64,000 bases of DNA from Marsupella aquatica (lineage: Eukaryota > Marchantiophyta). How positions within the stretch are numbered: position 1 is the stretch's first letter; each line of letters begins with the position of its first letter. The notes below the pieces were generated by a model. It did not search any database. It saw only the letters and a list, made by a program, of their open reading frames with translations, and was not told the origin of the DNA. The stretch is taken from positions 7,626,001 to 7,690,000 of the forward strand of contig OZ316894.1 in NCBI GenBank assembly GCA_973895155.1, read 5' to 3'. This document shows, one piece after another, positions 38,701-49,188 of the stretch. The translations under genes and the position numbers were made by a program.

Positions 38701-41001
38701 CAACAGACATTCCCCCCAAAAGTAGGGTTCCAAAACCTTTACTTACACTCAGTTCTTTTTTATATTCCAATAGAGTTTTAAAACTTAATCTCCCAAAAGT
38801 GGGGTTCAGAACTATTTTTGATTTGACAGGAACCGGCTGTGGCAGTTTCCTGTTAGTAATCACTAAAATTAAAAAGAGCTACAGTACATTACTCTATTAA
38901 ATGGTGAACACTTACTAGCAAAAGAGAGTCAATATTCATTTCACCACGTTCAGTCGACAGGAACTTAAGGTTGAGTTAGCCATTGGCAAAATAACGGGAG
39001 GGTGACAGGACGTGATTGTCCATGATTATGTCTCACAACCGGGGTTTTCTCGTCAAGCTGTATGAAAGACAGCGTGTCTTTCGGCCGACTGGATCGGACC
39101 TCTGAAGTCAGGTACAGTTATTACTCCTACAGCACTGTACTGTAAAATCCGTTTAGCACGTCCAACGACGGTAACTGGATATCGCAGTCAGGGCATAAAA
39201 GTACTGTAGTTTATTCCCTCTAAAATCCGTCTAGGATGTCCAACGACGACGGTAACTGGATATCGCAGTCAGGACATAAAACTACCTGTAGTTTATTGTC
39301 TCTAAAGTGCACACTCTTGGGAAGAAAGATCCAATGTACACTAACGAGGGGTTTACACTAAGCGATAAGTATAAATCCATAGAATTGTGCATTTTATAGA
39401 TAAGAGTGTTAGTGAGCAGTCTCGTTCCTAGCAATTCAAGTTGTGGGGTAAATCTCTGCCCTAAAATTCAGCACCCTACTCGGTAAGTGACTCGTTTCAT
39501 CTACCGCGTGCATTTATGAATAAATGCAATCTGATGAGGGAGTTCGCATTTACAAACTGGTCATTCAGCTATTTTTCCAGGCCTTTTTGCCCTTAAATAG
39601 ATGCCCAAAAAAGTGCAAACTCGACGACAAAAAGGGAGGAACAAGAATCCTTGCAGTTAGCCCGACATTGCACTTATGGAGGTTTTGCTAAGATAGAGTC
39701 CCGAAGTCCCAACGAAAAGCTCTTCCGTTATAAAGATTACGGGACACCGATCCCGTTGTGCACGGCAGAACGGCCGTTGCGACGGCAGTCAACAGGTGCC
39801 GTCTGTTGGTTCCCGTCGGGTTGGGTGCCGCCCGCCCCTGCCTATCCATGAATGGGGAAAATAATAAATCCTGAGGAGAATGGTAACGGTTGTCTGCCAC
39901 GTGTATGTCTATGACGCAGACATAGCGTGATAGCGCGGCGTGACTGCGGTTTGAAAGATTCTGGATGGAGGAGTAGTACCGTAGAGACGTAGAGTTGAAG
40001 AGCTGGAAGACGAAGCTCACTTTGTGGAGACGACGAATAAAGCACCCGAGGAAGGAAGGCCCGGGCGAAGGAGGGGTGTGGGCTGGAGCCAGCCCCTTTC
40101 ACTCTGTCTGCGCAGTGGTTTGCAGGTCGATGTGATGAAAGCTGCTGCACACTCGCCATCGTTCCGCTTTAATTAATTGGATTGCTTGCGTATCGGGTGT
40201 CTTCGAAGTCCGAAGTGACGAAGTCTGCAATACTGCGTGGTGTGGAGAGGTAAGAGTCTCGGGGAAATGGCAAGAGTGAATCGCGATTACTGCTGTCCTA
40301 GGAGGAGAGTGATGCATTGCTGATTATGGCCACGGGTATAGAATTGCTTGCTTCTTTATTAGGGGAGGCTTATTCGTTTGGAGTGGACTTGTTGCTTTCC
40401 AGGAACGCGGAAACGGAGTTGAATTTTGAGTTCGTGATTTGTAATCGATTTTGAAGGGGGCAAGCTACGTGATTGTGCTTCAGTTCGGTTGACGAAGAAC
40501 CTGCTGGGTGGGGATGGATGAAAGAAGAGAGCAAGAAAACGAGGTTTAGTTTCTTGGTTTACTAAGAGGGATTTCGATTGTCCCCAGAGGGCGATCAGAC
40601 GACGTGAAGACTGATGGCACACAGGGGCTTTTGTTGAAACGAACAGACGCGGCCAGTCCAGACCAGGCCAGGCAGCTAGACGGACACAGAGAGAGCCAGA
40701 CAGCAGAAAAGACGGACAGACTGCACACCATCGGTTGACACTGCAGCGGTGAGCTCTGACACGGATGTTCGGACATGGAGCGGCGAGCAATGTTGGAGGG
40801 CGAGGCCAAAGCACGCTGTGGTGCACCAACAAGACGAGAATAGTGTAGAACGAATTCCTTTTTATGTCTTCCCTCGATCGCATTCTCAGCGAGGGGCAGG
40901 GTGATAAGGAGATAGGACGAGGGAGACGATACATTAGAGTGTTCACAGTTTAGGTAGAGGTTATGCAAGGAAGATAGGAAAGATTCAATAGGACGGGGAA
41001 G
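38701..41001. other. Intergenic and leader of the PLAC8 gene
   Basis: A duplicated unit at about 39145-39310 shares CGGTAACTGGATATCGCAGT, TCAGG(G/A)CATAAAA and TGTAGTTTATT. The stretch 40000-41000 is GC-richer and is the probable promoter and 5' leader of the gene starting at 41002. Minus-strand frames at 39842-40159, 40359-40946 and 40546-40968 show no domain. Confidence 0.45.
39145..39310. repeat. Tandem duplication, about 80-base units
   Basis: Two units with AAAATCCGT(T/C)TAG, GTCCAACGACG and CGGTAACTGGATATCGCAGT. The second has an extra ACG triplet. Confidence 0.8.
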
Positions 41002-43131
41002 ATGACAGTCCAGGATGAAAAGGAGGAATCAGGGAGCAAGGACCGGCAGCCTAACCTGGGCAGCCAATCGACCAAAGGACTATTCGCAAGCCTCAGGGAG
41101 CAAGATGAGGATGTTGCAAGCACACCGGAAGGTGCGTCACCGCCGAGGACACCAGCGAGGGGCAGAGGGCTAGTCGGAGGAATGTTCTCTCCCAGATCGG
41201 CTTCGCCTGTCGCAACGGACCTGAACCCGCTGAGGACCAATCTCAACAAGTTCCTCACTCCGTCCAGGACTTTTTCTCGATTGAGAGAGGAGAAAGAGGA
41301 GCTGTCTAGATTGACTCCATCCCCTCCTTCACATGGATTCACGGAGTCATTCAACTTGCCTTTGATCGGGGCAGTGAAGCCGAGGTATTTAGTAGGTCTG
41401 GGCAAGGAATGGCTTCGCAGCCCGAAGAATTGGGCCCTTCTGATCTGGGGTATTGCCGTAGGAATATCTGGAGCCATACTCTTCATGGTCATGGTTGGAA
41501 TGCTTAATGCAGTTCTTCCCGATAAGAGTACCAGAAATACCTGGTTCGAAGTTAGTAACCAAATCATCAATGCTCTGTTCACGCTCATGGTTTTATACCT
41601 GCACCCCCAACGGTGCCTCCATCTCTACATGCTGTGGAGATGGAAGGCCTCAGACATAGTCAAGCTGAGGAACGTCTACTGCAAAAACGGGAGTAGGAAG
41701 CCGCACGAGTGGGGGCACATTATGGTGGTCGTGTTGTTGCTCCAGCTCAATTGCATAGCTCAGTATGCCCTCTGCGGCCTCAATTGGGGTTACAGGAGGG
41801 CGCAGAGGCCACCTATCGGGGTAGCAATTTGTCTCTGCCTATCTCTCGGTGGAGCAGCTTCGGCGGGGATTTACAACATCGTTTCTCCTCTCGGCAAAGA
41901 CTTCGACGATCCTCGTGGTGATCCAGAGGATCCGGAGAAGGTGATTCTTGACAAGCGAGAGCACGAGTTCGCGCCGCGGACGAGAATTTACAGGATGCTG
42001 GAGAGGAGGGTGTCCTTCGCCTGTAGAGAGGAGGGTGCGGTTGTGGAGAATCCGGAGTGGAAAGGAAAGCTATTCGACATAACAAACGAGCCCCCTATTT
42101 CGATCCTCTCCTCTTTGTGTTGTGTCTGCGTCTTCGGATGGAATATGGAGCGCCTTGGTTTCGGCAATCGGTTCGTCCACATAATCACGTTCGCACTCAT
42201 CTGCACTGCACCCTTCTGGATTTTTGACTTGGCTGCTCTGAATATAACGAACAGAGCGGTGAGGAATGCGATTGGGTACACCGGAATAGCTCTCTGTATA
42301 TTCGGGCTATGTTACGGGGGTTACTGGAGAATTCGAATGCGGGACACGTTCAAGCTGCCTGGGAACAAATTCTGCTGCGGTAAGCCGGCTATTACAGATT
42401 GCTTCCAGTGGCTCTTCTTTCCTCTATGCTCGCTCTGCCAGGAAGTGCGCACTGCAGAGTCCTATGACATTAAAGATGATAGATTTTACTCCAGGAATCA
42501 TTATCTTCCAACCTCTCCTCCTCAAGGAATTGCCTCTCCTCACACCCCGGGGGCCACTCTCCCCGCTGTCAAAGAAATGGGTGAGATGAATCTTGTAGAT
42601 GTGGAGTTGAGGGGACACGACAGTCCGTACCGAGACTTCCAGCATCAGAAGAGTCCATTGGCTCCCCCAACGCCTGTAACTGCCACTCGGGGCACGAATG
42701 GCGTTCCTGGTGGCAGCCCATTAAGTGTGAGCCCTCTACGGTCTTCTCCTCCTTCTCCAAGAGCCAAGAATCCCTTTATCAATCCAGCAGCCGGAGCTTC
42801 ACCGAGTAGGAATCCTTTTGTTCCTCTTCCCAGCGAAAGTCCTTCACGTACCTCCACCACTACCAATCCATTCCTTCAGCCCGAGTTGTACTCTACAGGA
42901 ACTAGTCCTGTACGTTCGCCCTACAATCCTACCCCCCCTACCCAGGCAGAATTGACATCGCAAGCTAGCGAAGCTCTCATGCGGTCTCCTTTGCGGTCAC
43001 CCCATCGTGTCAGCTCGCCAATTAATCCTTTCAGTGCTCCTGAGACATCATCCCCGGCTACCGAGTTACGTACTCCTCCTCTGCATCGCCCGAGCCCTTC
43101 GCGCAACCCATTTTATCCGCCGGAGATGTGA
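41002..43131 (+). CDS. PLAC8/DUF2985-type membrane protein with NPF-rich tail
   Basis: This intronless frame encodes 709 residues. Residues 1-115 are charged and Ser/Pro-rich, and presumably disordered. Hydrophobic segments lie at about 144-172, 186-200, 238-258 and 272-293, in the conserved DUF2985-like part (LRNVYCKNGSRKPHEWGH). Residues about 355-485 form the Cys-rich PLAC8 region (CCVCVFGWNMERLGFGNR, KFCCG, FFPLCSLCQEVRTAE), with two more hydrophobic segments at about 391-411 and 424-440. The tail from 500 on is Pro/Ser-rich and carries five Asn-Pro-Phe motifs (residues 590, 604, 622, 675, 702). NPF is the ligand of EH domains in endocytosis. In PLAC8 proteins the cysteine motifs have been linked to membrane metal transport and organ size. 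Function here is inferred as a plasma-membrane or endosomal protein. An in-frame TGA at 43129 is followed by 39 further codons. Confidence 0.88.
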   Translation: MTVQDEKEESGSKDRQPNLGSQSTKGLFASLREQDEDVASTPEGASPPRTPARGRGLVGGMFSPRSASPVATDLNPLRTNLNKFLTPSRTFSRLREEKEELSRLTPSPPSHGFTESFNLPLIGAVKPRYLVGLGKEWLRSPKNWALLIWGIAVGISGAILFMVMVGMLNAVLPDKSTRNTWFEVSNQIINALFTLMVLYLHPQRCLHLYMLWRWKASDIVKLRNVYCKNGSRKPHEWGHIMVVVLLLQLNCIAQYALCGLNWGYRRAQRPPIGVAICLCLSLGGAASAGIYNIVSPLGKDFDDPRGDPEDPEKVILDKREHEFAPRTRIYRMLERRVSFACREEGAVVENPEWKGKLFDITNEPPISILSSLCCVCVFGWNMERLGFGNRFVHIITFALICTAPFWIFDLAALNITNRAVRNAIGYTGIALCIFGLCYGGYWRIRMRDTFKLPGNKFCCGKPAITDCFQWLFFPLCSLCQEVRTAESYDIKDDRFYSRNHYLPTSPPQGIASPHTPGATLPAVKEMGEMNLVDVELRGHDSPYRDFQHQKSPLAPPTPVTATRGTNGVPGGSPLSVSPLRSSPPSPRAKNPFINPAAGASPSRNPFVPLPSESPSRTSTTTNPFLQPELYSTGTSPVRSPYNPTPPTQAELTSQASEALMRSPLRSPHRVSSPINPFSAPETSSPATELRTPPLHRPSPSRNPFYPPEM

Positions 43132-43251
43132 AATCTTGCTGCTACTGACCAGAATTCACCTTCCCGTCCTACGGCCCCTATGTCGGGATCCAGTAATCCT
43201 TTTCTTCAGCCAGGGCCGCTTCAGACTGGAGTCTATCCATTCGTCAAATGA
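43132..43251 (+). other. In-frame coding-like extension after the PLAC8 stop
   Basis: Directly after the TGA at 43129-43131 the same frame stays open for 39 codons to a second TGA at 43249. It is Ser/Pro-rich and includes SSNPFLQPGP, a sixth NPF motif matching the style of the tail (compare TNPFLQPEL at residues 621-629). This suggests either a recent nonsense change, stop-codon readthrough, or a sequence error. No GT-AG intron of workable size removes the stop. Confidence 0.6.
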
Positions 43252-44732
43252 CGGCTCCTCCAAGGGCCGTGCATAAATCAATGTTGGGGAAAAGGATGGT
43301 GAATTCCGACTGTAATCCATATGGAGCCCTGAGATCACCAACTCTAGTGAAGTCCGACGTTCAACGCTTCGTCGGGCAAAAGCAGGCAGGTTTCGAACTT
43401 GGGAACCTGGTAAATACATTTAACGAATGAAGGCTGCAGAAGATCGCTCGCTGATGCTTGAGAAGGATTCTGGTGAAGGGGAGTCAAGTTGGGACAGGTA
43501 GATCGATTGATGTCAGTGAACTAGCAACGGAGAGCAGGAATCAGAGCGCGGACAAAACCAGCTGAAGACGTAGCAGCATTCACCGTACCATTACAAGCTC
43601 TCGAATTTCGATTTTTTCGACTACAGAGATTGAGCTCATAGGTTTTTCAGGTACAGTAGCTACTCATCTCGAGAGGGACGGGAGTCAACTGTAAACCGCC
43701 GAACTGAGTGTCGTAAATTTCTGGTACAATCACGACATATTTTTGACATTTCATTTTCGCCATTTGCCCAAGAAGCTCAGAGTGCACAATCTTGCAGGAA
43801 TTCTTCTGTGCAAGGCATCGTAAGATCGCGCGGATTGACTTTCTTACTCCTGCCGAAGATCCTGTCATAATAGATCCTTCGATTGAAAGCCCAACTCTCG
43901 TTGGATCACTGTGTAGCTGAAATTCAGCAGGAGATACTACAGTGGGAGCACCAGTGCAATGAGATGGACCTTTCTCTTCAATGCTATAAATTTTCTGTCG
44001 AATATCCGAGGGCCGCAGTTAAGTGTATTCTATTTAGTCTAAGAATTTACATGTAAAGAAGCTTACGTCTTACTTTCTAAGAAATTATCTGTCCTCTTGT
44101 TCTTCACGAGTGAGTTGAAATTGTTATTTACGTTGAGCACATCAGTCAAACTCGAACGTATCTGATGTCGGTTGTTTTCCTTTGCACAAGATTTTACTGT
44201 TGTCTTCAGACATCCTTGTTACCTGTTACTGCTAGTTCTGACCTAGCTGGGTCCGATGTACTTGTATTATGATCACTCCATAAGTGCAATCATATCTCAT
44301 GCCGATCGTTGGGAACTATCTCTGTTCCAGACTAGGTAGTGTATGGAAGAGGCATTTATAACTCCGGGAGACTTTAGAGTTTCGAACTGCTGAGGTAGAG
44401 GATATTTTACTCGCTGTTGATCTTTGGACCAGTTAAACAATCCTTGGTTGTGCTCTCAACCATAACACTGCTACGTCAATGCGAAGATTATGTTATCTCG
44501 CCGTAGCTTTCTCGATCGTGTCAAGAACTGCCGATTGTGTGTCTAGACCGTTTGACGTTCGTGTGTGTACATGCATCGAGACCGAACCGGCCAGTTTTAA
44601 ACGACAAACATCGACGCAATTGTCGTGAATCGTTTTCTATCAAGACCTCTACTCGCCAATTGCTTGGTTAGTCGAGCTCGTGGGTTGCTCTAGAACTCGC
44701 AGTGTCCAGTTTATGTGCCTAAGAGGGCCGAG
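43252..44732. other. Intergenic, no gene seen
   Basis: The first part is probably PLAC8 3' untranslated sequence. No domain-bearing frame was found. Confidence 0.5.
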
Positions 44733-45175
44733 CTCCACTTATTCTCTCTTCTAAACATCCTTTCTTAACGGATGCCAGATGTTTTGAATAACATAGCCCA
44801 GCATATCCGGCATAGCGTTGAACTGTTTCAATACACGACATTCTTTCTGGCTGTGAAATTTGCAAATATTCTGAACAGTGTTGACCAAGTTATGTGGACA
44901 GAATGGGAGTGGACCTTTCCAAGGTGTCATGCTTATAAACCTTACGTGGACAGGAGTGTCCAGATATGTGTCCACTTATTCTCTCTTGTAAACATCTTTT
45001 CTTGACAGATGCCAGATGTTTTGAGTAAGGCAGTCTAGCATATCCTGCACACCGTTGGACTGTTTCAATGATCCTTTCTGGCCGTGAAATTTGCAAATAC
45101 TCTGAACTGTTGCGCCCTAGTGATGTGGACAGAGTGGGAGAGGACCTTTAAAGGTGTCATGCTTATGAACCTAAC
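44733..45175. repeat. Diverged tandem duplication of about 210 bases
   Basis: Segments 44733-44945 and 44979-45175 align. Both contain ATTCTCTCTT, GATGCCAGATGTTTTGA, TTGCAAATA(T/C)TCTGAAC, ATGTGGACAGA and GGTGTCATGCTTAT. Identity by eye is about 80-85%. A third partial echo of ATTCTCTCTTGTAAACATC bridges the two. Confidence 0.8.
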
Positions 45176-45329
45176 CTACGCAACTTTCCATTCCAGGGTT
45201 ACTACTGCAGGAAGGATATTGTCATTTGGTACAAAGCTAGAGACGGCCTTGGAAATTGCCATCGTCAGATACCCTATCAGAGCATTAAAGGTCTTTCGCT
45301 TGTGAGGATTCTGTCCAATACTCCTAGGT

Positions 45330-45408
45330 CTGCTTCATTGTTGTTCTGCTCGGATATGGATCAACGAACTGCTTCATTGTTGTTCTGCTCGGATATGGAT
45401 CAACGAAG
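45330..45408. repeat. 39-base tandem duplication
   Basis: CTGCTTCATTGTTGTTCTGC followed by TCGGATATGGATCAACGAA occurs twice in a row, once after GGT and once after AA. Confidence 0.85.
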
Positions 45409-45546
45409 TTCTGTTTTGCAACCTGCCACTATAAAAGCCTCATTCCATGTCTCACTATTCACCATGAAAGGTGGAACACTAGCACTTTTGGTGGAGTACT
45501 TACCAAAAAAAGTTTTGCAATCAGCACCTTTTGTGAAGCTCAAAGT

Positions 45547-45715
45547 ACATTTCTGAACTTCTACTCCTTAGAATGAGAACTACGGGTTACCCGTAGCCCT
45601 TTATAGGGGCAGGTGTGGAGTATGGAACTCAAAACACATTTCTGAACTTCTACTCCTTAGAATGAGAGTTACGGGTTACCTGTAGCCCTTTATAGGGGCA
45701 GGTGTGGAGTCTGGA
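45547..45715. repeat. Tandem duplication with palindromic core
   Basis: Two copies of a 76-84-base unit share CATTTCTGAACTTCTACTCC, TTAGAATGAGA and CCCTTTATAGGGGCAGGTGT. The first contains the perfect palindrome CTACGGGT-ACCCGTAG (one central T). In the second it is imperfect (TTACGGGTTACCTGTAG). The same palindrome occurs at 50580-50604. Confidence 0.85.
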
Positions 45716-47176
45716 CGTCCCATGACCTGTTCTGCTGGTGATTGTTTTTCGTTTGCTTGTATCAAATAAATATGAAGTGGACCTTGCCTCGGCTAAATTG
45801 GCAATAGCAAGCTAGTGTCACAAAATTTCTCACCGCCTTGGCTGTTTCCATGGCCAGTGCATATGCTCTTAACAGGCACAGTAGTAGTACTGTCTGTAGG
45901 TTTGTAGAGGTCCTCTATTGTGGTTTTGATGTACTGCTATCCTACGTTCGATTACTGCTATGCATTAGTGTGGTGGAACTCACAAGAGAACAAATTTATG
46001 GTCGATCATTAGGGAAACCTTGGATTAGCTTGAAATTTTGACTTGAGTTTCTCTAAGCAAGAATCTGTGTTTGCTGCAATTGGGTTTGTTTTGGGGAAAG
46101 CAAAGGGACACCGAACCCCAACATTCACGGCAAGCGGCAAAGATTGGTGCAACTTGTTGCAACTTCCTCTCGAGATGAAGTGGCTGAACAACAATGGCAC
46201 ACATATAGAGCTGTAGGAGGGGTATTTTTGTAAGTAGGTGAAGTTTGAGGATCCTTTCATAATTCTGACACTTGAACTTTTTGTAAAGTTTATGAGCCTT
46301 TTGGTCCAAGTTTTCTGAAATTATGGAAATATTTTACCTAACTGACTGTAAATGCACATCGGCAGTGCATTTTGCACCCTGGGTGCCTGGGTGACAGTCC
46401 AAAAGCTGCATAAGACAAATTTTAAATCCAACAAAAGTACTAACGTTTTTGCTCACCGGAATTAAACTGCTGCACTACTCATCCATTTGAACAAGAAATT
46501 CATTTCTTAGTGTTATTTTTTATTAATCTATAGGAGATTAACAAGGGACTTACTTTTATATTATTTTGAAATGTGTAGTCACACTCTTATTAGTTGTCTT
46601 TGAGACTATTTAAACATGATGATATTTGTAATCACACCCTTATTAGTGTATGTGAGACTATTTAAGCATGATGATACTAATTACCTGTAGAGTATGCTTC
46701 ACTCTGTAGAGTATACTTTTGAGTTTTGATCTCGTTTGGTTGATTAGATATGGAGGATTTGCTTGATCAGACCCCAGAAATGAAATGTTTTATTTGGCAG
46801 GACCCTGAGTGATCCAGACCATTGATTGACATTGAATCAATGTACACAAAATTTCAGGGTCCTGTGAAGTAATTTGTTTTGGGGTATGATCAAGCAAATC
46901 CTTCGTTAGATATGCACCCGCGTGACTTGTGTGGGCTGACAGTATGTAAATGTCCTCCCGCGTGACATGGACTGTTAGACTGTCAGCCATCCCCGCGTCC
47001 TACCCCCGCTGTTACAACGACACGCGTGTCTTGCGTCGACTGCGGAGAGACTAAAGCCATCGCCAAATGCTGCCCCGCCGTTTCTCGCCACGATAGAGCA
47101 GAGCAGCGAGGAGAGAACAGAAGCGCGGTGAGCAGAAATCGATTCGATTCGATCGACGAAAGCTCGAGGAGAAACT
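45716..47176. other. Intergenic, no gene seen up to the bL31 leader
   Basis: Two related AT-rich segments near 46560-46690 repeat TCACAC(T/C)CTTATTAGT and GAGACTATTTAA(A/G)CATGATGAT. From about 46950 the sequence becomes GC-richer and is likely the promoter of the gene at 47177. Confidence 0.5.
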
Positions 47177-47389
47177 ATGAAGAAAGGTTTCCACCCGGCT
47201 TTACAGTGGATCAGCATCATCACTCCCCACGGACGTCTGGTGAGAGTTCTGGCAGGCAAGGCCTTCAAGTTGGACCGCCCCTACTTCGTTCGAGACCCCG
47301 GTAAAGAGTCCGAGACCGTGGGCCAGGTTGCCAAGTTCCGTCGCCGCTTCGACGTTCCGTCTCCGAAAGAGGCCGGCGACAAGAATTAG
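47177..47389 (+). CDS. bL31-type ribosomal protein, probably mitochondrial
   Basis: The short intronless frame encodes 70 residues. It begins MKKGFHPALQWISIITPHGR and ends with VGQVAKFRRRFDVPSPKEAGDKN. The MKKG(x)HP start, the internal GR(L)VRV stretch and the QxAKFRRR(F) segment match the plant L31-type large-subunit protein family as I remember it. Such nuclear genes encode organellar ribosomal proteins. No cleavable presequence is visible, as is common for very small mitochondrial ribosomal proteins. Cysteine zinc ligands of bacterial L31 are absent. The ATG lies in ACTATGA. The upstream 150 bases are GC-rich leader. Confidence 0.7.
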   Translation: MKKGFHPALQWISIITPHGRLVRVLAGKAFKLDRPYFVRDPGKESETVGQVAKFRRRFDVPSPKEAGDKN

Positions 47390-48345
47390 GAAGCAGAATC
47401 GATTCAGACCGAGCCGTTCAAGGTGCAGTAACTCCTAGGGTCCTTGACATTGTGTTGGTTTGATTTCTGGTTTTGAGTAAAAAAGGTTTTAGGTTTTGTA
47501 AAACTTTTAATCGGCCGCGCGCTACTTTCTGTCCGCTTAACCCAACGGAAGGCTGTAGAAGGACTTGGTGAGTGATTCGAATGAGTTCGCTATTGGGTTT
47601 TGTTCGAATCTCGATTTCTCCTTAGAAAAGACTTGCCCTTGGACTCCAGTATAGGGTCTGTCTGTTACTTCTTCGAAAACATCAAGTCGGCATATCATTC
47701 TATTGCCTTCTATGCTCGACGGTCAAGACCGTGGATTGGACAGTGGGCACAGAAGGCGAGGATGTTGACCTCTGTGAAAATATTACCGGCCGGGAGTTAG
47801 TCACGATTGAATCTATCCTCCCAGATTTTATTGAATTGACTTGTCCTTGGCGTCCTACGAATCCAGGGATAAATAATGTTCAGAGCCGTTACTTAGATGG
47901 CCTACACCGAAGACGATTGTGGAAATTGGGATTATGGAGAGGACTCACAGGATGTGTGAAGCATAAGAGCAGTAGAGGGTAACGAGTTGTTAGAACTTGA
48001 TGTGAGAGATTAATTTCAATTAAGGGAGTGATTGGACTGATTTTAGGTATAAGCTAGTTTGACTGCATCCTTTAATGATGCGTTAGATTGTCGCATGCAG
48101 TTTTCAGAATTGGCATGTGCATCTGGTTTCCAATCCCAGTGATTTGCATGTAATCAAGGTCGTCAGCTTCAAGTGTTCCTCTAGTCTATTGCCGTCTATT
48201 CTGTCCCTCTCCAGTTCGCCTTTAAGCAACTTTTCTTCCTCAAGGTTTTTGTGCGACCTTTGATCACAAGATTGCGTTACGTCTAATGGAGAGGTAGTCG
48301 GTGGTCTCTCTGCAGTAGCAAACCCTTCTTTTGTTGCAATTCACC
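47390..48345. other. Intergenic, no gene seen
   Basis: 3' flank of the ribosomal protein gene and the promoter and leader of the following gene. Open frames at 47600-47800 and 47731-47982 have no motif. Confidence 0.5.
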
Positions 48346-48952
48346 ATGGCACTCAACAACAACTTCGGATTATTCAACGTCCTTCCGCCATCGCTAGACG
48401 ACGCAGGCCTTGAGGACCCGGCGCTCCCCGCTCATGCTATTCAGGTGAGGAGTCTCTTACCTACCACCTGGTTATTTTGAGCTCCTTGACGCGGGAAACC
48501 TACCAATGCATTGCCTTAGAAGCTAATGTTACCATGGTTCGTTATTTCAGGAGGCTTTCAAACGTGCTGCAGATGTGCTGCAGACCGCTCCATGGCATGT
48601 GCAGACAACAGCAGTAAGCTATCTTGGAGGTGTTCGGACTGACGAAGAGGAGCGCCCTAAGTGTCCGGGCCGAGTTGAGGATTCCTATTTCGCAAAGCGG
48701 AATGGATCAGCAGCGTTAGGAGAGCAGGAGAGCTGTGTCGATACCAAGGCTGGAGGACTAGTGGAGGAAGGGCACGATCTACATGTCGGGCCAGATGTTG
48801 GCCTTTACGAGAGTGATAAAGTGGAGTTTGGGAAGGAGGGAGGGCCGAAGTTGGGCGACAAGGGTTGCGTTGAAGGACTAGCTGGTGACAGAGGAGAAGA
48901 CAAGGACATAGCAGATGAGGTGGAGGATGGTCCGATTCTCGTTCTAGCTTGA
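48346..48952 (+). CDS. Conserved plant protein of unknown function (two exons)
   Basis: Exons 48346-48444 and 48551-48952 join in phase 0 across a 106-base GT-AG intron to encode 166 residues. The N-terminus (LFNVLPPSLDDAGLEDPALP) followed by AIQEAFKRAA resembles a conserved land-plant family with LPPSLEDAGLED and AFxxAA motifs that I recall without a function. The C-terminal half is acidic and low in complexity and ends GPILVLA. No membrane segment or targeting peptide is evident. The start ATG is in a strong context (ACCATGGCA). Confidence 0.75.
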
Positions 48953-49188
48953 GTTTCAAAGAGCAGTTCGGAATGAAGCTTAGTTTTGTAGTTTACTTCG
49001 GAAGTGTACATACCTCTCAACTGGAAGCAGAACATGGCAAATAAATCCGTAGTTATTGTGATCTAGTAGTCGCTCTAGATGGGATGCTCTTGACTAATGG
49101 TGTAGATGCTCTCATTGTCGATTTTACCGGAGACACATAAACCAACTAATTTGGATCCTCAAGAAGCTCTTCATTGAATGTTTCCACG
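48953..49188. other. 3' flank of the preceding gene
   Basis: No gene; unique sequence up to the left end of the element. Confidence 0.5.

Noticed and set aside
40950-41588. 212-codon minus-strand frame opposite the PLAC8 gene
   Set aside because: Shadow of the PLAC8 coding frame; no start context or domain of its own.
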